From CAIOSQ01 sp964434345 (GTDB lineage Bacteria > Pseudomonadota > Alphaproteobacteria > CACIAM-22H2), in NCBI GenBank assembly GCA_964434345.1, contig CAYSUY010000079.1, positions 1 through 17,694 on the forward strand: a stretch of DNA of 17,694 nucleotides, read 5' to 3'. Under the pieces are notes generated by a model. The model ran no database searches, was not told the origin of the DNA, and saw nothing but the letters and a program-made list of their open reading frames with translations. Shown piece after piece: positions 1 through 7,301 of this stretch. The first letter of the stretch is position 1, and each line of letters begins with the position of its first letter. A program made the position numbers and the translations under genes.

Positions 1-368
1 TCGCCGGGCTGCAGACCATCTCGCCCTCGCTCTACGAGGCGGCGATGCTCGACGGGTCGACTCCGTGGCAGCGTTTCCGCTACATCACCTTCCCGATGCT
101 GCTGCCGATCCTGGCGATCGTGATGACCTTCAGCATCATCTTCACCTTCACCGATTTCCAGCTCGTCTACGCGATCACGCGTGGCGGCCCGGTGAATTCG
201 ACGCATCTCCTCGCGACGCTTGCCTTCCAGCGCGGCATCCCGGGCGGACAACTTGGCGAGGGCGCGGCGATCGCGGTTTCGATGATCCCGTTCCTCGTCT
301 TCGCGACGCTGTTCAGCTATTTCGCGCTGGCACGCCGCAAGTGGCAACAAGGAGAGGGCGATGACTGA
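1..368 (+). CDS. ABC sugar transporter permease, MalF/UgpA type (C-terminal part)
   Basis: This is the C-terminal end of an inner-membrane permease of a binding-protein-dependent carbohydrate importer (BPD_transp_1 family). The first full codon is at base 3 and the true start lies upstream of the window. The open frame runs straight into the window edge, so the internal ATG at 45 is not a start. The opening residues contain the cytoplasmic EAA loop (YEAAMLDGSTPWQRF, then ITFPML), which couples the permease to its ATPase. Two or more hydrophobic helices follow (the ILAIVMTFSIIFTF region and the AVSMIPFLVFATLF region), then a basic cytoplasmic tail ending GEGDD. The stop overlaps the start of the next permease by 8 bp, so the two are co-translated subunits of one transporter. 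The sugar cannot be read from this fragment; the neighbours suggest a polyol, uronate or sugar acid. Confidence 0.93.
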   Translation, partial: AGLQTISPSLYEAAMLDGSTPWQRFRYITFPMLLPILAIVMTFSIIFTFTDFQLVYAITRGGPVNSTHLLATLAFQRGIPGGQLGEGAAIAVSMIPFLVFATLFSYFALARRKWQQGEGDD

Positions 369-1290
369 GGCTCGCATGACCGCCCCCTCCGACGATCCGA
401 ACGCGCCGCCGCCCAGCGATGCGAAAGCTGCGGCACCCGCCGAGGCGCTTGCCTGGGAGAGCCGGTCGCGCCGCATGGTGACGATCTATCTTCCCCTGGC
501 GTGCTTCCTGCTGATCCTGCTGTTTCCGTTCTATTGGATGACGATCACGGCGTTCAAGCCGAACGCGGAACTCTACGATTACAAGACCTACAATCCGTTC
601 TGGGTCGGCTCGCCGACGCTCGACCACATCTACCTGCTGCTGTTCAAGACCGACTATCCGCGCTGGCTCATGACGACGATGCTGGTCGCGGTGTGCTCGA
701 CCTTCCTGTCGCTGCTGGCGAGCACCCTTGCGGCCTATGCGATCCAGCGTCTGCGCTTCACTGGCAGCCAGTATGTCGGGCTCGCCATCTATCTCGCCTA
801 TCTCGTGCCGCCGTCGATCCTGTTCATCCCGCTGGCGACGATGGTCTACCAGCTCGGGCTGTTCGACTCGCCGCTGGCCCTGATCCTCACCTATCCGACC
901 TTCCTGATCCCGTTCTGCACCTGGCTTCTGATCGGTTACTTCAAGTCGATCCCGTTCGAGCTGGAGGAATGCGCGCTGATCGACGGCGCGACGCGGGTTC
1001 AGATCCTGTGGCAGATCACCCTGCCGCTTGCCGTTCCGGGCTTGATCAGCGCGGGGATTTTCAGCTTCACGCTGTCCTGGAACGAATTCATCTATGCGCT
1101 GGCCTTCATCCAGTCGACCGAGAACAAGACGGTGCCCGTGGCGATCCTGACCGAGCTCGTCACCGGCGACGTCTATCAATGGGGCGCGCTGATGGCGGGC
1201 TCGCTGCTCGGTTCGGTGCCGGTGGCATTGTTCTATTCCTTCTTCGTCGACTACTACGTGTCGTCGCTGACGGGGGCGGTGAAGGAGTGA
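361..1290 (+). CDS. ABC sugar transporter permease, MalG/UgpE type
   Basis: This 309-residue protein is the second inner-membrane permease of the carbohydrate ABC importer. It has a hydrophilic, Ala/Pro-rich cytoplasmic N-terminus (about 1-38). Six hydrophobic segments follow at about 41-63, 103-127, 138-160, 170-192, 224-246 and 275-297. The EAA loop sits at about 200-222 (ELEECALIDGATRVQ then ITLP), with the conserved Gly in DGA. A large extracytoplasmic loop after TM1 is typical of MalG-like proteins. The ATG at 361 has a purine-rich ribosome site (AAGGAGAGGG) directly before it and overlaps the upstream permease stop. An ATG at 376 is a weaker alternative. The length is slightly above the family norm of about 275-300 because of the N-terminal tail. 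Binding protein and ATPase genes are presumably upstream or elsewhere. Confidence 0.95.
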   Translation: MTEARMTAPSDDPNAPPPSDAKAAAPAEALAWESRSRRMVTIYLPLACFLLILLFPFYWMTITAFKPNAELYDYKTYNPFWVGSPTLDHIYLLLFKTDYPRWLMTTMLVAVCSTFLSLLASTLAAYAIQRLRFTGSQYVGLAIYLAYLVPPSILFIPLATMVYQLGLFDSPLALILTYPTFLIPFCTWLLIGYFKSIPFELEECALIDGATRVQILWQITLPLAVPGLISAGIFSFTLSWNEFIYALAFIQSTENKTVPVAILTELVTGDVYQWGALMAGSLLGSVPVALFYSFFVDYYVSSLTGAVKE

Positions 1291-1342
1291 GGATCCGGCG
1301 GCCGACGGGGCGGCCGGCGACAGCAACACGGGGGAACAGCAC

Positions 1343-2386
1343 GTGTCGAAGTTCACCATTCTGACGCCCGCCGCCGCGTCCTTCACGACCGGCGGCGGCG
1401 GCTATGACTACGAACTCGAGGCGCTCGAGGGCATGGGCGCTGAGATCGTCGAGTGCGCGCCCACCGAGGAGGCGTTCATCGCCGCCGCGCCCGCCGCCGA
1501 CGCGGTCTACGCGAAGGGCATGAAGTTCACGGCGCGCATGATCGACGCGCTGACGAAGTGTCGGATCATCGCGCTCGGGTCGGTCGGCGTCGACTATGTC
1601 GACGTCGCCGCCGCGACCGCGAAGGGCATCCCGGTCACCAACTGCCCGGACACTTTCATCGACGAGGTCGCCGATCACGCCATGATGCTGCTGTTGGCGA
1701 CGCATCGGCGCTGTATCGAGCAGGATCGCATGGTGCGCGAGGGGCGCTGGGGCGAGGGACGGCCGCAATTGCTGAAGATCCCGCGCTTGATCGGCCAGAC
1801 CCTCGGCTTCGTGTCGTTCGGTCGGGTCGCCCGGGCGACGGCGCGCCGCGCCGCTGCCTTTGGCCTGCAGCTCAAGGCCTTCGATCCCTTCGTCGAGGAG
1901 ACGCGGATGACCGAGCTCGGCGTCGAGCCGTCGAGCCTCCAGGATCTTCTGGCGACGTCCGATTTCGTGTCGATGCACCTGCCGGATACGCCCCAGACAC
2001 GGGGCTTCTTCCAGGAGAAGCATTTCCGGCAGATGAAGAAGTCGGCGATCTTCATCAACACCGGACGTGGTCCGACCGTGCGCGAGGCGGCACTGATCCA
2101 GGCTCTGGAAGAGGGGTGGATCGCCGGCGCAGGACTCGATGTCTTCGAGGTCGAGCCGCCGAAGCCCGACAACAAGCTTTTGCGGATGCCGCATGTCATC
2201 CTGGCTCCGCACAACGCCTCGGCCTCCGCGCGCTTCGATCCCGCGCGCAAGCGCCGGGTCGGTCAGGAACTGGCGCTCGTCCTTTCCGGCCGCTGGCCAC
2301 TCTCCTGCGTCAATCCGACCGTGCTTGGTGGAGCGGGCCTGCGACGCTGGCAGCCCTATTCGATGGACCGCGGTCCGAACTCCTGA
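1343..2386 (+). CDS. D-isomer-specific 2-hydroxyacid dehydrogenase (CtBP-like)
   Basis: This 347-residue protein belongs to the NAD-dependent D-2-hydroxyacid dehydrogenase family, which interconverts 2-hydroxy and 2-keto acids in the cytosol. Catalytic residues are present: R242 in NTGRGP, E271 in DVFEVEPP and H290 in LAPHNAS. The substrate-domain motif GSVGVDYVDV (79-88) is also family-typical. The nucleotide-binding loop is odd: it reads LGFVSFGRVAR (154-164), so the usual GxGxxG is SxGxxA, with two of three glycines replaced. The Asp expected after beta-2 appears as D181 in AFDPF. The start is GTG at 1343, preceded by a GGGGGA ribosome site, 52 bp after the permease stop, so it probably lies in the same operon. 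The substrate is unknown; a sugar-derived hydroxyacid fits the context. Family assignment is strong, substrate is not. Confidence 0.9.
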   Translation: MSKFTILTPAAASFTTGGGGYDYELEALEGMGAEIVECAPTEEAFIAAAPAADAVYAKGMKFTARMIDALTKCRIIALGSVGVDYVDVAAATAKGIPVTNCPDTFIDEVADHAMMLLLATHRRCIEQDRMVREGRWGEGRPQLLKIPRLIGQTLGFVSFGRVARATARRAAAFGLQLKAFDPFVEETRMTELGVEPSSLQDLLATSDFVSMHLPDTPQTRGFFQEKHFRQMKKSAIFINTGRGPTVREAALIQALEEGWIAGAGLDVFEVEPPKPDNKLLRMPHVILAPHNASASARFDPARKRRVGQELALVLSGRWPLSCVNPTVLGGAGLRRWQPYSMDRGPNS

Positions 2387-2410
2387 ACATCACGCATCGA
2401 GGAACCGACA

Positions 2411-3394
2411 ATGAAAGTCGTCATCACCGGCGGAACCGGCATGCTGGGCAAGAAGCTCGCCCGCAAGCTTCTCGAGCAGGGGACGCTGTCGCCCGACGGC
2501 AACCCCGTGAAGATCGACAAACTGGTCCTGATGGACGTGGCCACTGCGCCAGACGTCCCCAACGATCCTCGTGTCGAGGTCGTCACCGGCCAGATCTACG
2601 ACGCCGATCTGATCAAGCGTCTGATCACGCCGGATACGGGCGCGGTCTTCCACTTCGCGGCGGTCGTCAGCGCCGGCGCGGAGAAGGATTTCGATCTCGG
2701 ATACCGTGTCAATCTCGATGGCACGCGACTGGTGCTGGAGGCCTGCCGCGCGCTCGGAACCAAGCCGCGTCTCGTCTTCACCTCGTCGATCGCGGTCTAT
2801 GGTGGCGATCTGCCGGAGCGGCTGACCGATGACCAGCCGCTGACGCCCCAGACCTCCTACGGGATCCAGAAGGCGATGGGCGAAATGCTGATCGCCGACT
2901 ACACGCGCAAGGGCTATCTCGATGGGCGCTGCCTGCGCCTGCCGACGATCGTCGTGCGTCCCGGCAAGCCGAACCTCGCCGCGTCGACCTTCGCGTCCTC
3001 CATCATCCGCGAACCGCTGGCCGGGCAGGACGCGATCTGCCCGGTGCGGCCGGATAACTGGATGCCGCTGCTGAGCCCGCGCAAGACGGTGGAGGCCTTC
3101 ATCCGTGCCCATGATCTGCCGGGCAGCACCTGGGGCTGGAACCGTTCGCTGACCCTGCCGTCGCTCGACGCGACCGTGCAGGACATGGCCGATGCGCTGC
3201 GTCGTGTCGCCGGCGAGGAGGCCTATCGCCGGATCAAGTGGCAGCCGGATCCGATGATCCAGAAGATCGTCGATGGCTGGCCGAAGAAGCTGGCTTCGAC
3301 CCGCGCCAAGGCGATGGGCTTTGCGACCGACGACTCGATCGACGCGCTGATCCACGCGCATATCGAGGACGATCTGGCGCCCAACCGCGGCTGA
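2411..3394 (+). CDS. denD: DenD-like D-erythronate dehydrogenase (NAD-dependent epimerase/dehydratase fold)
   Basis: This 327-residue extended short-chain dehydrogenase has its Rossmann loop at 7-13 (GGTGMLG), HFAAVVS at 81-87, the catalytic region TSSIAVYGG at 124-132 and the active-site pair Y150/K154 in SYGIQK. Known members of the DenD family oxidise D-erythronate to 2-oxo-D-erythronate, the first step of a four-carbon acid pathway that continues with OtnI, OtnK and OtnC. The C-terminal half (LRLPTIVVRPGKPN, then a DNWMPLLSPRKTVEA stretch around 215-229) resembles that group rather than UDP-sugar epimerases. The start at 2411 has a GAGGAA ribosome site and lies 24 bp after the hydroxyacid dehydrogenase. 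None of the Otn genes is in the window, so the substrate could be another aldonate. The symbol is a family-level guess. Confidence 0.78.
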   Translation: MKVVITGGTGMLGKKLARKLLEQGTLSPDGNPVKIDKLVLMDVATAPDVPNDPRVEVVTGQIYDADLIKRLITPDTGAVFHFAAVVSAGAEKDFDLGYRVNLDGTRLVLEACRALGTKPRLVFTSSIAVYGGDLPERLTDDQPLTPQTSYGIQKAMGEMLIADYTRKGYLDGRCLRLPTIVVRPGKPNLAASTFASSIIREPLAGQDAICPVRPDNWMPLLSPRKTVEAFIRAHDLPGSTWGWNRSLTLPSLDATVQDMADALRRVAGEEAYRRIKWQPDPMIQKIVDGWPKKLASTRAKAMGFATDDSIDALIHAHIEDDLAPNRG

Positions 3395-3404
3395 GTCGGC
3401 GCCT

Positions 3405-4871
3405 ATGACGGGGCGGCTGTCGCTGGCGACGCTGAACGCCATGCGCGGCCGCACCCGCCTGCCGCGCTTCGACCCGAGCCAGCTCGCGACGGGCATCGTC
3501 CATCTCGGGTGTGGGGCCTTCCACCGGGCCCATCAGGCGATGCATACCCAGGCCGCGATCGAGGCGAGCGGCGGAGATTGGGGCGTCGTCGCCGTCAGTC
3601 TGCGTGGCGACGACGTGCCGTCGCGCCTCGCCCCGCAGGATGGATTGTTCGCCGTCCTCGAGCGTGGGGCCGACGGCGCGGTGCTGAGCGTCAACGCGAC
3701 CCTGCGTGCGACGATCGGGCCAGCGGGGCTGGCCGAGGCCGTGGCGGCGATCGCCCGGCCCGCGACCCGGATCGTCACGCTGACCGTGACGGAAAAGGGA
3801 TATTGCCGCGATCCGGCGCAAGGCGACCTGGACGAAACGCATCCGGACATCCGCGCCGACCTCGACGGGCATGGTCCGCCGCGCTCGGCGCCAGGATTGA
3901 TCGTCGCCGGGCTCGCGGCTCGCCGCGCCGCCGGTGCCGGCGGGCTGGCCCTGCTGAGTTGCGACAACCTGCCGGACAATGGTGCGGCGACCTGTCGCGT
4001 CGTACGCCAGTTCGCGGCGTTGCGCGACCCTGGCCTTGCGGCATGGATCGACGCCGAGATCGATTGTCCCAGCGCGATGGTCGACCGCATCGTTCCTGCG
4101 GTCACCGATGCGGATCGCGACACTGTGGCGAGCCTGCTCGGCCTGCGCGACGAGGCCTGCGTGGTCACCGAGCCATTTTCCCAATGGGTGATCGAGGACC
4201 GGTTCCGCGCCGGTCGTCCGGACTGGGAAAGCGGCGGCGCGACGCTCGTCCGGGACGTGGCGCCCTTCGAGCACATGAAGCTGCGCCTTCTCAACGGGAG
4301 CCACTCGACCATCGCCTATCTCGGTTATCTGGCCGGACATGCGTATGTGGCGGAGGCGATCGCGGCACCTGGCTTCGCCACCCTGGTCGGCCGTCTCTGG
4401 GACGAGGCGGCGCCGACGCTCACGCTGCCCGCCGGCACCGATCTGGCGGGATATCGGGCGCAGTTGCTGGCGCGCTTCTCCAATCCCCATCTGGCGCACC
4501 GGACCTGGCAGATCGCCATGGACGGGACGCAGAAGCTACCGCAGCGCCTGCTTGCGACCATCGCCGACAATCTCGCCGCCGGCCGGAGCATCGACGTGGC
4601 GACGCTCGGCGTGGCGGCCTGGATGCGTTACGTGCGCGGCACCGACGAACGCGGCGATGCGATAGAGATCCGCGATCCCCTGGCCGAGGAACTGGCGCGC
4701 CACGCGGATTTCGCGCCGGTGGAGCGTGTCGAGCGCCTGCTGGGGCTGCGTCAGGTCTTCGGCGGCGCGCTTCCCCGCGCCGCGCCGTTCCGGCGCCTGC
4801 TCGTCCACTGGCTCGAACGCCTGGAGCGCGAGGGTGCTGCCGCCGTGGTGCGCGGCGCGGCGATGGCGTGA
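3405..4871 (+). CDS. Mannitol/fructuronate dehydrogenase family oxidoreductase (UxuB/MtlK-like)
   Basis: This 488-residue protein is a polyol-specific long-chain dehydrogenase. The N-terminal nucleotide-binding part begins IVHLGCGAFHRAHQ (31-44). The family signature reads CPSAMVDRIVPAV at 221-233. The catalytic set is in place: N188 in SCDNLPDNG, and K292, N297 and H300 in the segment KLRLLNGSH. Family members reduce D-fructuronate to D-mannonate (UxuB), D-tagaturonate to D-altronate (UxaB) or oxidise mannitol and arabitol. Length agrees with UxuB and mannitol dehydrogenase (about 480-490). It starts 10 bp after the DenD-like gene with no clear ribosome site, which suggests translational coupling at the end of the transporter operon. 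The nearby UxaA-family dehydratase favours a hexuronate substrate, but mannitol or arabitol oxidation cannot be excluded. Confidence 0.88.
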   Translation: MTGRLSLATLNAMRGRTRLPRFDPSQLATGIVHLGCGAFHRAHQAMHTQAAIEASGGDWGVVAVSLRGDDVPSRLAPQDGLFAVLERGADGAVLSVNATLRATIGPAGLAEAVAAIARPATRIVTLTVTEKGYCRDPAQGDLDETHPDIRADLDGHGPPRSAPGLIVAGLAARRAAGAGGLALLSCDNLPDNGAATCRVVRQFAALRDPGLAAWIDAEIDCPSAMVDRIVPAVTDADRDTVASLLGLRDEACVVTEPFSQWVIEDRFRAGRPDWESGGATLVRDVAPFEHMKLRLLNGSHSTIAYLGYLAGHAYVAEAIAAPGFATLVGRLWDEAAPTLTLPAGTDLAGYRAQLLARFSNPHLAHRTWQIAMDGTQKLPQRLLATIADNLAAGRSIDVATLGVAAWMRYVRGTDERGDAIEIRDPLAEELARHADFAPVERVERLLGLRQVFGGALPRAAPFRRLLVHWLERLEREGAAAVVRGAAMA

Positions 4872-4896
4872 ACCACCGCCGCGCCCGCGCGGGTCG

Positions 4897-6432
4897 TCAC
4901 ATCGTCGCGCCGATGGTCCAGGGCGCGAATTCGTCGGCGCCGAAACCGAGCGCCTCGGACTTGGACTGCTTTCCGGAAGCGATCTCGAGGATGTACTCGA
5001 AGATGCGCTGGCCGCATTGCTGCACCGTCTCCTCGCCGTCGACGATCGTGCCGCAATTGATGTCCATGTCGTCGGTCATGCGCTTGTAGAGGCCGCTATT
5101 GGTGGCCAGCTTGATCGACGGGGCGGGCTTGCAGCCATAGACGGAGCCGCGACCGGTGGTGAAGCAGATCATGTTCGCGCCGCCCGCGACCTGCCCGGTC
5201 GCCGCCACCGGGTCGTAACCCGGGGTGTCCATGAACACGAAACCGCGCTTCGTGATGGCCTCCGCGTAGCCGACGACGTCGACCAGGTTGGTCGATCCGG
5301 CCTTCGCGGCGGCGCCGAGCGACTTCTCGAGGATCGTCGTGATGCCGCCCGCCTTGTTGCCGGGCGAGGGGTTGTGATTCATCTCGCCCTTGTTGCGCGC
5401 GGTGTAATCCTCCCACCACTTCATCAGATCGACCAGCTTCTGGCCGACGTCGCGGCTGACCGCGCGGCGCGTGAGCAGATGCTCGGCGCCGTAGGTCTCC
5501 GGCGTCTCGGACAGGATCACCGTTCCGCCATGGCGTACGAGCAGGTCGGAGGCGGCGCCCAGGGCGGGGTTGGCCGTGATGCCCGAATATCCGTCGGAGC
5601 CGCCGCATTGCAGGCCGATCGAGATATGGGAGGCCGGTGCCGGGGCACGGACGAATTTGTTCACGTCCGGCAGGATCTCGCGGATCATGGCGACGCCACG
5701 CTCGACCGTCTTGCGCGTGCCGCCCGTGTCCTGGATGGTCATCGCGCGCATCATGCGACCTTCCTCGAGCTTCTCTGCCCGCATGAAGCCGCCGACCTGG
5801 TTGACCTCGCAGCCCAGGCCGATATTGACGATGGCGGCGAAATTGGCGTGGCGCGCGTAGCCGCCCATCGTGCGGTGGAGGATCTGCAGCGCGTCGCCGT
5901 CGTTCATGCCGCACCCGGTGCGGTGCGTGAGGGCGACCACGCCGTCGACGTTCGGGAAATCCGCCAGCGGATTCTCGCCGGTGAACGGGTTCGCCTCGAA
6001 GACCTTCGCGATGTAGTTCGACACCGTCGCCGAGCAGTTCACGGACGACAGGATGCCGATGTAGTTGCGCGTGCCCACGCGCCCGTCGGCGCGGTGGAAG
6101 CCCATGAATGTCGCGGGCGGATCGACGAAGTCGGTCGGCTTGGCGAGTGTGCAGAACGCGTAGTCGCGGGCGAAATCACCCATCACGCAGTTGTGCGTGT
6201 GGACATGGTCCCCGGCCTCGATCGCGCCGCTCGCGAAGCCGATGATCTGGCCGTAGCGATGGATCGGCTCCCCGTCGCGGACCGGCCTGGTCGCGATCTT
6301 GTGGCCGACCGGAATGCGCGTCTTGACGGTCACGCCCTCGTCCGGCAACTCGGTTCCCGGCAGCAGGTCGGCGCGGGCGACGACGATGTTGTCGGCCGGA
6401 TTGAGTCGGATCGTGAGCTTGGCGAGCGCCAT
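4897..6432 (-). CDS. Altronate/galactarate dehydratase family protein (UxaA/GarD-like)
   Basis: This 511-residue enzyme of the UxaA family (E. coli UxaA is about 495, GarD about 523 residues) dehydrates an aldonate or aldarate to a 2-keto-3-deoxy acid. It has an N-terminal SAF domain (1-85, ending HVHTHN), then the core with RVGTRNYIGI at 118-127, GCGMNDGD at 173-180, IGLGCEVNQV at 204-213, QCGGSDGYSGITANP at 275-289 and NPSPGNKAGG further on. Family enzymes are iron-dependent. The open frame extends 42 codons upstream, but the start at 6432 (protein begins MALAKLTIRLN) matches family N-termini, follows a GAGGAC ribosome site and lies downstream of a good promoter. It converges on the mannitol-DH family gene with 25 bp between. 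Altronate is the leading substrate guess; galactarate or another aldonate is possible. Confidence 0.92.
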   Translation of the reverse strand: MALAKLTIRLNPADNIVVARADLLPGTELPDEGVTVKTRIPVGHKIATRPVRDGEPIHRYGQIIGFASGAIEAGDHVHTHNCVMGDFARDYAFCTLAKPTDFVDPPATFMGFHRADGRVGTRNYIGILSSVNCSATVSNYIAKVFEANPFTGENPLADFPNVDGVVALTHRTGCGMNDGDALQILHRTMGGYARHANFAAIVNIGLGCEVNQVGGFMRAEKLEEGRMMRAMTIQDTGGTRKTVERGVAMIREILPDVNKFVRAPAPASHISIGLQCGGSDGYSGITANPALGAASDLLVRHGGTVILSETPETYGAEHLLTRRAVSRDVGQKLVDLMKWWEDYTARNKGEMNHNPSPGNKAGGITTILEKSLGAAAKAGSTNLVDVVGYAEAITKRGFVFMDTPGYDPVAATGQVAGGANMICFTTGRGSVYGCKPAPSIKLATNSGLYKRMTDDMDINCGTIVDGEETVQQCGQRIFEYILEIASGKQSKSEALGFGADEFAPWTIGATM

Positions 6433-6433
6433 C

Positions 6434-6443
6434 GGACATGTCC
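6434..6443. promoter_or_regulatory. 10-bp palindrome at the dehydratase ribosome-binding site
   Basis: GGACATGTCC is a perfect palindrome one base before the dehydratase ATG. It overlaps the GAGGAC ribosome site and lies downstream of the predicted promoter. It could be a small operator or chance; a 10-bp palindrome alone is weak evidence. Confidence 0.2.
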
Positions 6444-6471
6444 TCGGTCTGGCTGTTGTCGAAGGATCGCC

Positions 6472-6501
6472 AGTATAGAACCCGAGCGCGGCGCTTGTCA
6501 G
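6472..6501 (-). promoter_or_regulatory. Sigma-70-type promoter for the UxaA-family dehydratase
   Basis: Read on the minus strand, CTGACA (6501-6496) and TATACT (6477-6472) are separated by 18 bases. Each box matches five of six consensus positions. Transcription would begin near 6465, giving a leader of about 33 bases before the ATG at 6432. Confidence 0.6.
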
Positions 6502-6524
6502 GGCGCGCGCGCCGCCGCTAGCTT
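6495..6524 (+). promoter_or_regulatory. Possible divergent promoter for the SDR-aldolase operon
   Basis: TTGTCA (6495-6500) and TAGCTT (6519-6524) are separated by 18 bases. The -35 is a five-of-six match but the -10 is poor. The -35 overlaps that of the minus-strand promoter almost exactly, so the two directions would compete for polymerase. Confidence 0.3.
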
Positions 6525-6560
6525 GGCTGCATTCGACGCATTCCACGGGGGGATCCACAG

Positions 6561-7301
6561 GTGAGCGGCAGGCTGAACGGCAAGAAGACCCTGATCACGG
6601 CGGCTGCGCAGGGCATCGGCAGGGAAAGCGCGCTCGCCTTCGCGCGCGAGGGCGCCCATGTCATCGCGACCGACGTCAACGAGGCGAAGCTGCGCGAACT
6701 CGCGGGCACGCCGGGGATCGTCACGCGTCGGCTCGACGTGCTCGACAAGGCCGCCATCCAGGCCTGTGCGGCGGAGGTCGGCGCGCTCGACGTGCTGTTC
6801 AACTGCGCCGGCTACGTCGCCGGCGGGACGATCCTGGAATGCGACGATGCGGCGTGGGATTTCTCGAACAACCTGAATGTCCGGGCCATGTTCTGGATGA
6901 CGCAGGCCTTCCTGCCGGCGATGGTCGCCAACGGCGGCGGCTCGATCGTGAACATGTCCTCGGTCGCGTCGTCGGTGAAGGGCGTCATCAACCGCTTCGT
7001 CTATGGCACGACCAAGGCTGCGGTGATCGGCATGACCAAGTCCGTCGCGGCCGATTTCATCAAGCACGGGATCCGTTGCAACGCCATCTGCCCCGGCACG
7101 GTGCAGACGCCGTCGCTCGATGATCGAATCAACTCGGCGGCCGATCCGGTCGAGGCGCGCAAGGCGTTCATCGCGCGCCAGCCGCTCGGACGTCTTGGCA
7201 CGCCGCAGGAGATCGCGGCGCTGGCCGTCTATCTTGCCTCGGACGAGAGCGCCTACACCACGGGCACGGTCAATGTCATCGACGGCGGTCTGACGCTGTG
7301 A
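6561..7301 (+). CDS. Short-chain dehydrogenase, BDH2/DHRS6-like
   Basis: This 246-residue classical SDR uses NAD(H). The cofactor loop is TAAAQGIG (13-20), with alanines where most SDRs have TGGxxGIG. NCAG is at 81-84, catalytic Ser is at 133/134 and Y148/K152 lie in VYGTTK. Segments such as SSVASSVKGV (133-142), KSVAADFI (160-167) and ASDESAY (226-232) resemble human BDH2/DHRS6 as I remember it. Bacterial relatives include 2-keto-3-deoxy-L-fuconate dehydrogenase, and the animal enzyme has been assigned 3-hydroxybutyrate and 4-oxoproline activities, so the substrate is open. The start is GTG at 6561 behind a GGGGGGA ribosome site. Its stop overlaps the aldolase start by 4 bp, tying it to 2-keto-3-deoxy acid metabolism. 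Confidence 0.9.
   Translation: MSGRLNGKKTLITAAAQGIGRESALAFAREGAHVIATDVNEAKLRELAGTPGIVTRRLDVLDKAAIQACAAEVGALDVLFNCAGYVAGGTILECDDAAWDFSNNLNVRAMFWMTQAFLPAMVANGGGSIVNMSSVASSVKGVINRFVYGTTKAAVIGMTKSVAADFIKHGIRCNAICPGTVQTPSLDDRINSAADPVEARKAFIARQPLGRLGTPQEIAALAVYLASDESAYTTGTVNVIDGGLTL

Noticed and set aside
313..1386. Long minus-strand open frame opposite the second permease and the hydroxyacid dehydrogenase start
   Set aside because: Arg/Gln/Asp-rich shadow translation typical of the antisense strand of GC-rich genes; the plus-strand proteins have clear family motifs.
6433..6558. Upstream extension of the dehydratase frame by 42 codons
   Set aside because: It would cross the predicted promoter and the divergent gap, and family proteins begin at the residue encoded from 6432.
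4726..6564. 612-codon plus-strand open frame across the dehydratase
   Set aside because: Antisense shadow of the UxaA-family gene, with no recognisable domain and no matching ribosome site.
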